Shown here piece after piece: positions 56,365 through 64,000 of a stretch of DNA of 64,000 nucleotides. This stretch comes from Vombatus ursinus. Taxonomy: Eukaryota; Chordata; Mammalia; Diprotodontia; Vombatidae. Position numbers and translations under genes: made by a program. Within the stretch, counting starts at the first letter, position 1. Each line of letters opens with the position of its first letter. The DNA lies in the NCBI RefSeq assembly GCF_900497805.2, contig NW_020954556.1, positions 59,575,424 to 59,639,423 of the forward strand, in the 5' to 3' direction. The notes below the pieces were generated by a model. The model was not told where the DNA came from and ran no database searches. It saw only the letters and a program-made list of their open reading frames with translations.

Positions 56365-56625
56365 TAGAAGGAGCTTTGGAAGCATGCATTTTAATCTCTA
56401 ACATCTGCTTATCTGGTCTTGGCTTAAAGACTTCTAGTCATGGGAAATCCACTAAATCCTGAGGCAGACAATTCAATAGCTTGACAGGTCATTTTGGGGA
56501 AGTTTTCTTTACACGGGGCTGGAATCTGCTCTTGGCCCCTTCTGCTTATTTCTCCTTGCTGCGTTTTCTTGGCCCACCTAGAACAAGTCTATTTTTCCTT
56601 CTACATGGCCAGTGAGTTCTCAAAC
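56365..56625 (-). mobile_element. CR1/L3 LINE 3' end
   Basis: 'cggggctagaaggagctttg', 'ggaaatccactaaatcctga', 'ggcagacaattcaatagctt'. Same blocks as 6440-6640. Confidence 0.55.
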
Positions 56626-56630
56626 CCCTA

Positions 56631-56633
56631 TTA

Positions 56634-56676
<43 letters not shown>

Positions 56677-56690
56677 ACACACAGGCATGC
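56631..56690. repeat. (CA)n microsatellite
   Basis: CA run broken by 'cata'. Confidence 0.95.
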
Positions 56691-56806
56691 ATGTCCATGC
56701 TTCATATACAAATAAACACACATTGGGATGAGTAATCTCTTCTTTACTGGTAAAGTAAAGGTCTGTGCAATCCAAAAAGTTTGGATACTATTAGACTGGA
56801 AGCAAC

Positions 56807-57050
56807 AGTGTGCTGGTAAATGTGCTGGTATTCTTACAAGAAAAAAAAAGTACACTCAACACACTTTTAAGTTTGCATTATTAATATTTTCATCATCATT
56901 TTCTTAAGTCTAGAAAAACAACAAAATTATAATTAAAGCCCTGATGTGTGGCTTTCGGTTCACTGATTTCTAAGCTGCAAATACTCACGCTGAAAATTTA
57001 ACAACTTTCCTCATGAGCCTGATATGAGCTACCTTCAGCAAATCCCTCAC
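56807..57050 (+). mobile_element. hAT-like short DNA element, family B (copy 2)
   Basis: 'cagtgtgctggtaaatgtgc' at the left end, then 'attaatattttcatcatcat', 'tttcttaagtctagaaaaac', 'gccctgatgtgtgg', 'gaaaatttaacaactt'. Same orientation as 3959-4146. Confidence 0.55.
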
Positions 57051-57118
57051 TCTAAATGAATTTAAAATGTCTTCCAGATCCATATCCTAGGATTCTGTGA
57101 GCAATGAGCAAGTTGTAT

Positions 57119-57372
57119 CCAGTAATGTGCTGCAGCCAACTCAAACCAACTCATAAGGTCCAATTGTTAAAGTTTTAGTGTGATCATTTATACCTCAGAA
57201 TTGTCCAACATTGAATCAGGGCTGGATTTATTTATTTATTTTTCTTGAGTGGACTTAAGAAGGTGATGGAGAAAATGTTAATAATGCAGATTAAACTTAA
57301 AAGTATATCATGTATACATCCCTCCCTCCCCAAGAACTGGTAGTTAAATATTTGTGAGTACAACATTGTCAA
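57119..57372 (-). mobile_element. hAT-like short DNA element, family B (copy 3, inverted)
   Basis: Starts 'cagtaatgtgctgcagcc', contains 'ggtgatggagaaaatgttaa' and 'gattaaacttaaaagtatat' (reverse of copies 1 and 2), and ends 'aactggtagttaaatatttg'. Both ends carry CAGT/CATTG-like termini. Confidence 0.55.
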
Positions 57373-57544
57373 TAACCATGTGAGTAGAGAGAAGGGAATG
57401 CATGCAAGGATACATATTAAAACACGTGGTAGATAGATGTAATTCTCGATACCCCTCCCAGAGACTGAAGAAAAGAGCTCCCAGCATCAATGGACTTCTT
57501 GGGGCCTGCCGGCACTTCCACTCCTACCCCGCCTAGCAGTGTCT
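57373..57544. other. Unassigned, possibly L2 antisense scrap
   Basis: 'gagtagagagaagggaatgc' (57,383) is L2-like; the rest is not recognised. Confidence 0.3.
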
Positions 57545-57722
57545 GTGCTTATATCTAGGTCTATATCTACATCTGTGTCCATGTCTGTGTCTGTCCATGT
57601 ATATCTTTAGACAACCTATCAGGAATAAATGTGTGTATATATGTGTGTATGTATATTCATACATACATATGTACACACACATATATACTATATATATATA
57701 TATGCCACATATATAACTTATT
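57545..57722. repeat. TCTG/TATG/TATA-type low-complexity tract
   Basis: Steps of 'atctgtgtc' followed by TATG and TATA. Confidence 0.85.
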
Positions 57723-57882
57723 ATAATCTCATTCTTATCTTTTTTTATGCAGTTCACAAATTTCTATCTTAATATTTTTCTTTTATATTTAGTGTTCTAT
57801 GAATAATGACACATGTGTATCAAATGATTGCTTTTGTAATTAAATCAAAGTATTGGAAAGCAAGCTCTTAGGCTCGTGAAAA

Positions 57883-58047
57883 GCATCTTCTACCAATGGT
57901 GTCAAACTCACATAGAAAAGGATCCCTACATATTGGCTTAAAAACCCCACAAATTAACATTATCCATGTTGACTTATTTATTTTGTTAAGCATTTCCATA
58001 TGGCTTGGGCCATACTTGGGAATTTTGTCTGCCCGCTCTTCTAGACC
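57883..58047 (+). mobile_element. Short DNA element, family C (GTGTCAAACTC end)
   Basis: 'caatggtgtcaaactcacat', 'aaaaccccacaaattaacat', 'tttattttgttaagcatttc', 'gcttgggccatacttgggaa'. A small hAT-like mammalian element begins with CAGGGGTGTCAAACTC and follows this order. 57,723-57,882 and 58,048-58,179 are unassigned. Confidence 0.55.
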
Positions 58048-58179
58048 ACTCCAACGGCAGATAGGAAAATGATGAACACGATTATCAATTATAGTGATTT
58101 CTGTATTCCAGTGCTTGAGTGAGTAAAGAAGATGGTCCTCGTGGCTTTTAGTTGCTCCATATCTCTCTCCATCAATTTA

Positions 58180-58388
58180 TTTTGTGTATCTATCTATCTA
58201 TTTATCTATCATCTACTTGTCTATCTACCTATCATCTATCTATCATCTATCTATCTGTCTATCATCTATCTGTCTGTCTGCCTGTCTATCATCTATCTGT
58301 CTGTCTGCCTATCATCTATCTATCATCTGTCTTTCTATCTACCTATCTGTCTGTCTGTCTGTCTATCTATCATCTATCTATGTATATT
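58180..58388. repeat. Compound (CTAT)n(CTGT)n microsatellite
   Basis: CTAT, CTGT and CATC tetranucleotides in mixed order. All long frames here are artefacts. Confidence 0.95.
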
Positions 58389-58392
58389 GTCT

Positions 58393-58515
58393 TCCTCATT
58401 AAAATGTAAGCTCCTTGAGGACAGGACTGGCATTTGGCCATTTGGCATTAGAATCCCAAGCACTTAGCCTTGTACCTGGCAGCTGCTAAGGGCTTAACAA
58501 ATACTCGAATTGATT
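58393..58515 (+). mobile_element. L2 3' end
   Basis: 'taaaatgtaagctccttgag', 'aatcccaagcacttagcctt', 'gggcttaacaaatactcg'. 58,516-58,800 is unassigned. Confidence 0.65.
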
Positions 58516-58800
58516 GGATCAGATGAAAAGCTGACCTTGCAGAGCAGCCCTGGGCATCACTGGTTCCAAGGTGCAGTATTCACTGTGTTGGGAGGGGTGG
58601 AGGAAGGGAAGACAGCTCTGTAAGCTCTGGCAGCCTTTCACAGCAGACTTGGCAAGGCACAGCACTTTGGAGCTCCCGTTCTGTTCTCACTCCTGTCTAA
58701 GCCTGATCATGTAGGTGTGTTTTTCTCTTTCATTTCCCTGGGGGTTGACAAGACACACCCCACTCAGGCTGCCAAGGGATAGTTGGTCAATGGCACTATG

Positions 58801-59000
58801 TTTATAAGTCCTCACTGCCTCTCTAAAGTCTGACTCAAGACTCATAGGTTCTAATCCTAACTCTCCCACATAATGATGCATGGGACCCTGGGCAAGTCCT
58901 TTCCCCTTTCTGGGCTTCACTTTCCTAATCTGCAAAATGGAGGGGCTAGATTGGTTGCTCTGTGGTGTCCCATCCAGAGCTAAATCCTAAAATCCTATGG
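58801..59000 (+). mobile_element. MIR SINE
   Basis: 'tcataggttctaatcctaac', 'gaccctgggcaagtcctttc', 'cctaatctgcaaaatggagg'. 59,001-59,280 has no recognised repeat. Confidence 0.75.
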
Positions 59001-59284
59001 CTGGAAGTAATTCTCCAGGGCTTATTACCAGCTGTCTAAATGGATGTTTCTGTGGGCTCCGGGCTCCCAATGACCTGCAGGGGTAATGAGGCGTACTGCC
59101 CCAGCCCCAAGAGAGGGCCCATTACCCTCAGACACCAAACACTCATCAAGTTCCTAACCCCTTTACGATGAGCAAAAATAGGAGGGGTGGTTAGAAACCA
59201 TGAGCTTCATTTGTCCGTATTAGGAAAGTCAGCTTTTGTGTAGTACCTGATGAATGGACCATGAACCCCTTCTAAGACTAAGGA

Positions 59285-59425
59285 TGTGATTAGACTGTAA
59301 GCTCCTCATTAGACTGTAAACTCCTGAGGGCAGGGACTGTCTTGTCCTCTTTTTGTATCCCCAAAACTTAGCACAGTGCCTGGCACAAAGTAAGTGCTTA
59401 ATAAATTGAAATGAATTCAATTAAT
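59285..59425 (+). mobile_element. L2 3' end
   Basis: 'gattagactgtaagctcctc' at 59,289 and a near repeat at 59,310, then 'gagggcagggactgtcttgt', 'cttagcacagtgcctggcac', 'aagtgcttaataaatt'. The 'attagactgtaa' word is duplicated. Confidence 0.75.
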
Positions 59426-59439
59426 AGGACTATCATACA

Positions 59440-60005
59440 ACGGTAGGACCACATCAGGGGTTCCATTCTGGGTACTACATTTATGAAAGATGATCTAACG
59501 AATGTCCACTTCACATCTGACACTCATTTTCCTCATCTGTAAAATAGGATAATGTTACTTGTTCTATTTAGCTCTATGGTGGTTGTGGGAAAAGAATATT
59601 TTACACTGTCTAAAGGTAAGATATTTATTAAAGGAAGGGCCTCAAGAGAGCTTCCAGTGAAGATGTTTCCTGTATACCATAGATGAGGACTAATTGAAGA
59701 AAGTGCAAATGATCGGCGTGGAGAAAGAAGAAAGACTTAGGGTCCTCGGATAACTATTCTAATGGAAGAGGAATCAGAACCATGCTTTTGGGCTTCAAAG
59801 GAAATAGGAGCAACCTGTGGTGTTTGCAAATGAGCAAATTTAGGCTTTGTGTCAGGAAAAAAATCTTCCTAACAATTAGGGGTATTTTTCAGGAAGCAGA
59901 GGGCTCCCTCCCATGGGAGGTCTCAGGCAAAAGCTGGATGTCTTTTTTGTTGTTGAATTATTTGTTGAAATAATAGCCAGCAACTCTATGATTCTGTGAT
60001 CATCA
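59440..60005 (+). mobile_element. CR1/L3 LINE 3' end, split by a MIR
   Basis: 59,440-59,512 ('accacatcaggggttccatt', 'ctgggtactacatttatgaa') and 59,640-60,005 ('tgtgtcaggaaaaaaatctt', 'cctaacaattaggggtattt', 'caactctatgattctgtgat') follow the CR1 3' consensus. 59,513-59,625 is MIR ('cctcatctgtaaaataggat'). Confidence 0.65.
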
Positions 60006-60104
60006 TAATCATCATTGTCTTCTTTATAACTGAGACAGAAAAACTGGGCAAAACTATGCTAATTTATGTGGTACCAAATGCTAAAAAATGTGCTGCTTCC
60101 TGAG

Positions 60105-60400
60105 AAGCAGTGTGGCCTAGTGGAAATAGTACTGATCTTGGAGTCCGAAGACCTGGGCTCCCGTCAAGTCAGCAAATATTTATTAAGCATCTAATATATG
60201 TAGCAAGCATTGTGTCTTAGGAGCTGAATTCAAGGCTTGCTTCTGATACTTATTAGCTCTATATCCATGGGTAAGTCGCTTTATCTCTCTGAGCCTCAGT
60301 TTTCTCATCTGTAAAATCAGGATTATAAGATTGGTTCTTACAGGGTTGTTGTGATGCAGTAATTTCATATTACACACATGTAATATTATTTTCATCATCA
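60105..60400 (+). mobile_element. MIR SINE split by an L2 3' scrap
   Basis: 'agcagtgtggcctagtggaa', 'agacctgggctcc' then antisense L2 (60,165-60,225, 'aaatatttattaagcatcta'), then 'cttgcttctgatacttatta', 'ctcatctgtaaaatcaggat'. Confidence 0.65.
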
Positions 60401-60724
60401 TCATATTCTCCTCCTCCTCGTTATTATTAGCATTATTATCTCAGCTTTGCTGGGTAGAAAATCCTACTCTGACTGATAAATAGGGTTCTATCTTCTTGTT
60501 CCTTCTAGGTCTGGAGCTCCTCTGGGTCCTGTCCACAAGAAAGTAGTTGAAGATGCATAAAAAAGGAAGGTAGGAAGATCACAATTTGGGGGATGTCATT
60601 TCAGGTTTTTTCTCTGGTTTGTCAGGGGAATAGTGTGAGTGAGAGAGGAGTAAGCAGAGATGACGTGGAATGATTGGTAGATGAACACATTTCCTTCTCT
60701 GGGAAGTCAACGTCAGTGGAGAGG

Positions 60725-60905
60725 GTGGCCTGATCAGGGTTTGAATCTTGGTTCTCCTATTTATTATCTGTGATTTTGGAAAAGTCACTCCCCCATTTCC
60801 AGCTTTCAGTTGTAAGACTTGTGAGAGTCTTACAGTTGTAAGGGGGTTGGGTTGGTGAGTCTTCAAGTCCCTTCCAGGACCCCTAAACTCAAAGATCAAA
60901 GTCTC
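60725..60905 (+). mobile_element. MIR3-like SINE
   Basis: 'cagggtttgaatcttggttc', 'gattttggaaaagtcactcc', 'caagtcccttccaggacccc'. It contains an inverted pair: 'gtaagact' (60,811) and 'agtcttac' (60,827). 60,906-61,429 is unassigned. Confidence 0.6.
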
Positions 60906-61429
60906 TTCCAGTGAGGCCTGGTCCTCTGCTTTGGGGCCATGTCTGAGCTCAGTCAGACAAAGAAACCTGGATCTGACATTCAGGGGTACAGCCATTGCTG
61001 GGCAGCCTGGTTCGGAAGGAGGAAAAGCTGAACTATGCCTGTAACAGCCAATTTCCAAGATCCTCAGAGGATTAGATCTAAGCTCACAATTTCAGTAAGC
61101 AATTATCGAGATAGAAACCCTTTAATTGTACCAGGATTGTGTTTCCTCCAGAGTGTCATTTCTTTCTTGGCTCCTGCTGTTTATTTATGTTCACAAAAAT
61201 AAAAAAAGGTCTGTGTGCAGCTACTCCCAGAATTAACAATAGGAGCTGAACCCAGGGGAAGGTCTCAGCAGCTCTGACAAAGTCATGCCTGGAGGCTTCC
61301 CTGTCCCTGACTCCGGCCTAGGCCTGCCTGGGCCCCTACGGCCTCAGACTCGCTCACCAAAGGAAGCAGAGAGTTGGCTGTCTGTCACATGACTCTGTGA
61401 ATGGGTGAATGAGGAGGAAAGATTGTGAT

Positions 61430-61595
61430 TTATATTATAGAACTGAAGGACCTTAGTGGTCATCATAGCTAACCTCATCATTTTGCAGATAAGGATATTG
61501 AGGCACTGAACAGTTAAGTGACTTGTCCAGGGTCTGAAGCAGAATTTGAACCTAGACTTTCCAACCACAAATCTAGCAGTACTCTTTACTCTTAT
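61430..61595 (-). mobile_element. MIR3-like SINE
   Basis: 'gaactgaaggaccttagtgg', 'cagttaagtgacttgtccag', 'aatttgaacctagactttcc'. Confidence 0.7.
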
Positions 61596-61673
61596 ATTTC
61601 TTATCATTATCTGTGGATATCCCATTGTACTGGTGACCTCATCCTGGTTATCCAGTCTCATCTTCTTAGATAA

Positions 61674-61689
61674 AGGGTTCTTAACCTTT

Positions 61690-61725
<36 letters not shown>

Positions 61726-62245
61726 CACTAGTACTACTACTACTACTACTACCACCACCACCACCACTACTACTAACTAGCTAACATTCATATAGTACTT
61801 ACTGTGTGCCAGGTACTACTACTACTACTGCTACTACTACTACTAGCTAACATTTATATAGCACTTACTGTGTGCCAGATACTGTGCTAAGAGCTTTATA
61901 ATTAGTTTCTCACTTTGATCCTCACAACAAACTTGGGAGGCAGATACTATTATTATCCCCATTTTATGAATGCAGAAACTGAGGCAAACAGAGGTTAAGT
62001 TACTTACCCAGGGTCAAACAGCTAGTGAGTACCTGAGGCCAGATTTGAACTCAGGTCTTCCTGACTCCAGGCCTAGTGGTGAAGCCTATAGAGCCCTTCT
62101 CAGAATAATGTTTTTAAATCATTGAAGAAAATGCTCATTTCAGTTAGAGGTTAGTGAAAATAGAGATCTGTTTTATTTTTTTTTCCCATTCAAGTTTATG
62201 GACTCCTTGAAATCTATCCATGGACCATAGGTTGACAACTGACTT
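61674..62245 (+). mobile_element. hAT-like short DNA element, family A (copy 4), split
   Basis: The left end 'aagggttcttaacctttt' (61,672-61,689) is followed by a TAC microsatellite and a MIR. Element text resumes at 62,078 with 'gtgaagcctatagagccctt', 'ctcagaataatgtttttaaa', 'catttcagttagaggttagt', ending 'ccataggttgacaact'. This is the copy that shows both ends best. Confidence 0.65.
61690..62077 (-). mobile_element. MIR SINE with (TAC)n tail and partial duplication
   Basis: (TAC/CAC)n at 61,690-61,774. The MIR end 'tatagtacttactgtgtgcc' occurs at 61,791 and again as 'tatagcacttactgtgtgcc' at 61,857, separated by more TAC repeats. The body then runs to 'ctgactccaggcctagtg'. Confidence 0.75.
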
Positions 62246-62264
62246 AAATGAAATGTCTTAGACA

Positions 62265-62930
62265 TAGTTACTCAGACTTCATAGAGCTTCTGACAAAGTC
62301 TGGCATACTATCCTGTAGACAGTATGGAGACACATTGGCTAGTCAATTGTGTAGATAAACTTGGAACTCTTTAAAAGACCAGACCCAAAGAGTAGTCATT
62401 AGCCAGTTAGGTGGCACAGTGAATGGAATGCTGGACCTAGAGTCAGGAAGACCTGGGTTCAAATCTAGACTTAGATATGTTCTTGTTGCATGACCTAGAT
62501 AGATCATTTTGCCTCTGTCTGCCTCAGTTTCCTCATCTATAAAATGGGGATACTAACAAAATCTACCTCCCAGAGTTACTGTGAGGATGGAATGAGATAA
62601 TATTTGTAAAAATCCTTTGTATATTTAAAGCACTATACAAATGCTAGCTACTATTATTTTACTATTATTACTATTATTATTATTATTATTATTATTATCA
62701 ATGGTTCAAGTAAGCTTAGAAATAGGACTCTAGTTAAGCATCCCTGGAATCTGTCTATTATATTCATTATATTTACCAAAGAATTACGTGAAGACATAAA
62801 TAGCATTAAGATGTCACAAAGATAAAAGTGCTATCAAACTTGTTGGATATCAAAGTTAAGATCCAAAAAAAAAATACAAACTTGCTGGAGTGAAAGTCTG
62901 AATCCAAGAAGCACTGTACTGTGTCACGAA
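62265..62930 (+). mobile_element. CR1/L3 LINE reverse transcriptase fragment, split by a SINE
   Basis: 62,265-62,402 ('gagcttctgacaaagtctgg', 'catactatcctgtagacagt', 'gaccagacccaaagagtagt') and 62,703-62,930 ('agatgtcacaaagataaaag') follow the CR1/L3 sense order around the D-K-V-x-H and ADD regions. Confidence 0.6.
62403..62702 (+). mobile_element. Marsupial MIR-type SINE with (ATT)n tail
   Basis: 'gccagttaggtggcacagtg', 'cctagagtcaggaagacctg', 'ctcagtttcctcatctataa', 'gcactatacaaatgctagct', then ATT repeats to 62,698. Confidence 0.88.
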
Positions 62931-62934
62931 GAGG

Positions 62935-63245
62935 ACAAGCTTTGGGGTCAAAGAACACCGACTAAGACCCTCGCTCTGCTATTTACTACCAATGTAATTT
63001 CAGGCAGGTCATTAACCACCCATCCCAAAGCCCCTTTAAAATGAAGAAGATGATAAGCCAGGTAGATGGATAGAATGCTTGACCTGAAGCCAGGAGGACC
63101 TAAATTAAAATCTTGCCTCAGACACTTAGTAGCCATGTGAGCTTGAGCCAGTCCACGTGCCTCAGTTTCCTCATCTGTAAAATGAAGGCGTTAGACTTGA
63201 TAACCTTTAAGGTCTGTTCCAGCTCCAAATCTATGACTCTATGAT
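62935..63245 (+). mobile_element. Two consecutive SINEs
   Basis: 62,935-63,050 ('ctctgctatttactaccaat') and 63,055-63,245 ('gcttgacctgaagccaggag', 'gcctcagtttcctcatctgt', 'taaggtctgttccagctcca'). Confidence 0.7.
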
Positions 63246-63247
63246 GA

Positions 63248-63378
63248 CTAAGGTAGAATGTCAGTTCCTTGGAGACAACAACTGTTCTGTTTGTGTCTTT
63301 GTTCATCTAGTGTCAGCATAGTGCTTGGCACATAGTAGGTGCCTCAATAAATACTTGTTGATTGATTGATTTGATTAA
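63248..63378 (+). mobile_element. L2 3' end
   Basis: 'agtgtcagcatagtgcttgg', 'cacatagtaggtgcctcaat', then the 'gattgattgattt' tandem end. Confidence 0.8.
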
Positions 63379-64000
63379 TGACTCTTCCATCTCTAGGTCT
63401 AGCCATTGATAGTAGCAGTGTGCTAGCCATGACTGCATGCATCCCTTATTGATCATTCCAAATTATTATTTCAGTGGGATGGAACAAGCAGGACTTAGAG
63501 CTTATGGACAGGAAGGTTGGCCTGGGCTTTATTCTGAGTGTGTAAGAGTGTGAGAATAAAGTAGAGGTGTCCTCCTTTCAGAGGTTCCTTGGCTCCCAGG
63601 TCAGGGTGAGGGCTCATGGCACTGTCTGGTTTTACAAATGTTACAAAGGCCGGCCTAGAGTCAAAAGACAACAGGTGATAGTGGTGCTTGTCTGGCCTCA
63701 GATTCTGAGGCTGGTGGGATTGATACCGTAGCCATGGGAACTCAGATCCATTGTTCATGTCTGATGGAATGAATAATGCATTGAGAACAACTCACTCCCA
63801 CTGCCTGCTGCCTACCTGTCTGCTTGAACGGGGACTGGGGACCACGTTGCCTTTTCCCATGGGTCAACTCCCATGTGGGCTCCTGTTACCCTTGTCTATT
63901 TCCAACTCCATAGTTTCCCCTTATCTGTAGATTTTTTTCCCCCGAAGGGGGGATTTGACGTAATAAAGAGAGGGAAAGAAAGGGAAGTACTGGATCACTG
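63379..64000. other. Unassigned sequence to window end
   Basis: No repeat family or coding signal recognised. AATAAA occurs at 63,555 and 'gtaataaagag' at 63,960, but no transcript is supported. Confidence 0.4.

Noticed and set aside
58132-58467. Overlapping frames rich in Leu, Ser and Tyr
   Set aside because: Translations of a CTAT/CTGT microsatellite in three frames.

Overview
This is marsupial nuclear DNA with one host gene at its left end. The organism call rests on the repeats. Tens of tRNA-derived CORE-SINEs are present, several with an RTE-type tail ending in CAA repeats. There are also many L2 and CR1/L3 LINE pieces, marsupial-type L1 copies, and Ter/hAT-like short DNA elements. The SINE form common here looks more like Australian marsupials than opossum, but I cannot settle the species. 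Two runs of 10 Ns, both inside microsatellites (5210-5219 and 43865-43874), are assembly gaps.

Host gene. Two exons on the + strand (5384-5527 and 10071-10229) encode the last 100 residues of CDYL2 (chromodomain Y-like 2), the C-terminal part of its crotonase-like domain. Both splice sites of the 4,543 bp intron are canonical, and the second exon ends at TGA 10227-10229. A very long 3' UTR follows. It probably ends just after AATAAA 17499-17504, which has a GT-rich element downstream; an ATTAAA at 11017-11022 may give a shorter form. Positions 1-5383 are upstream intron. Everything after about 17,520 is intergenic as far as I can see; in human the next gene on this side is DYNLRB2, and I see no exon of it.

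Layout. 1-5383: intron made of CR1/L3 and L2 fragments with nested SINEs and a TA/TG tandem block. 5384-17520: CDYL2 3' end, with a repeat-rich last intron and a repeat-poor 3' UTR. 17.5-33.5 kb: L2 copies on both strands, SINEs, and a degraded ORF1-only L1 (about 21.3-24.9 kb). 33.5-44.3 kb: a large old minus-strand L1 cut open by an L2, by a 3.48 kb ORF1-only L1 composite with a 17 bp target-site duplication, and near a second ORF1-type copy; a second minus-strand L1 is cut by a different LINE that carries a C-terminal zinc-knuckle-like motif. 44.3-54 kb: a plus-strand L1 split by an unidentified 0.9 kb insert, long dinucleotide arrays, and RTE, L2 and SINE nests. 54-64 kb: a roughly 1 kb repeat-free island (54.8-55.85 kb), an inverted pair of hAT-like elements, a third small DNA-element family, and CR1/L3 pieces cut by SINEs.

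No CRISPR array, RNA gene or intact transposable-element coding set is seen. Repeat family names come from recognition of consensus features by eye, and most boundaries are accurate only to about 10-30 bp.
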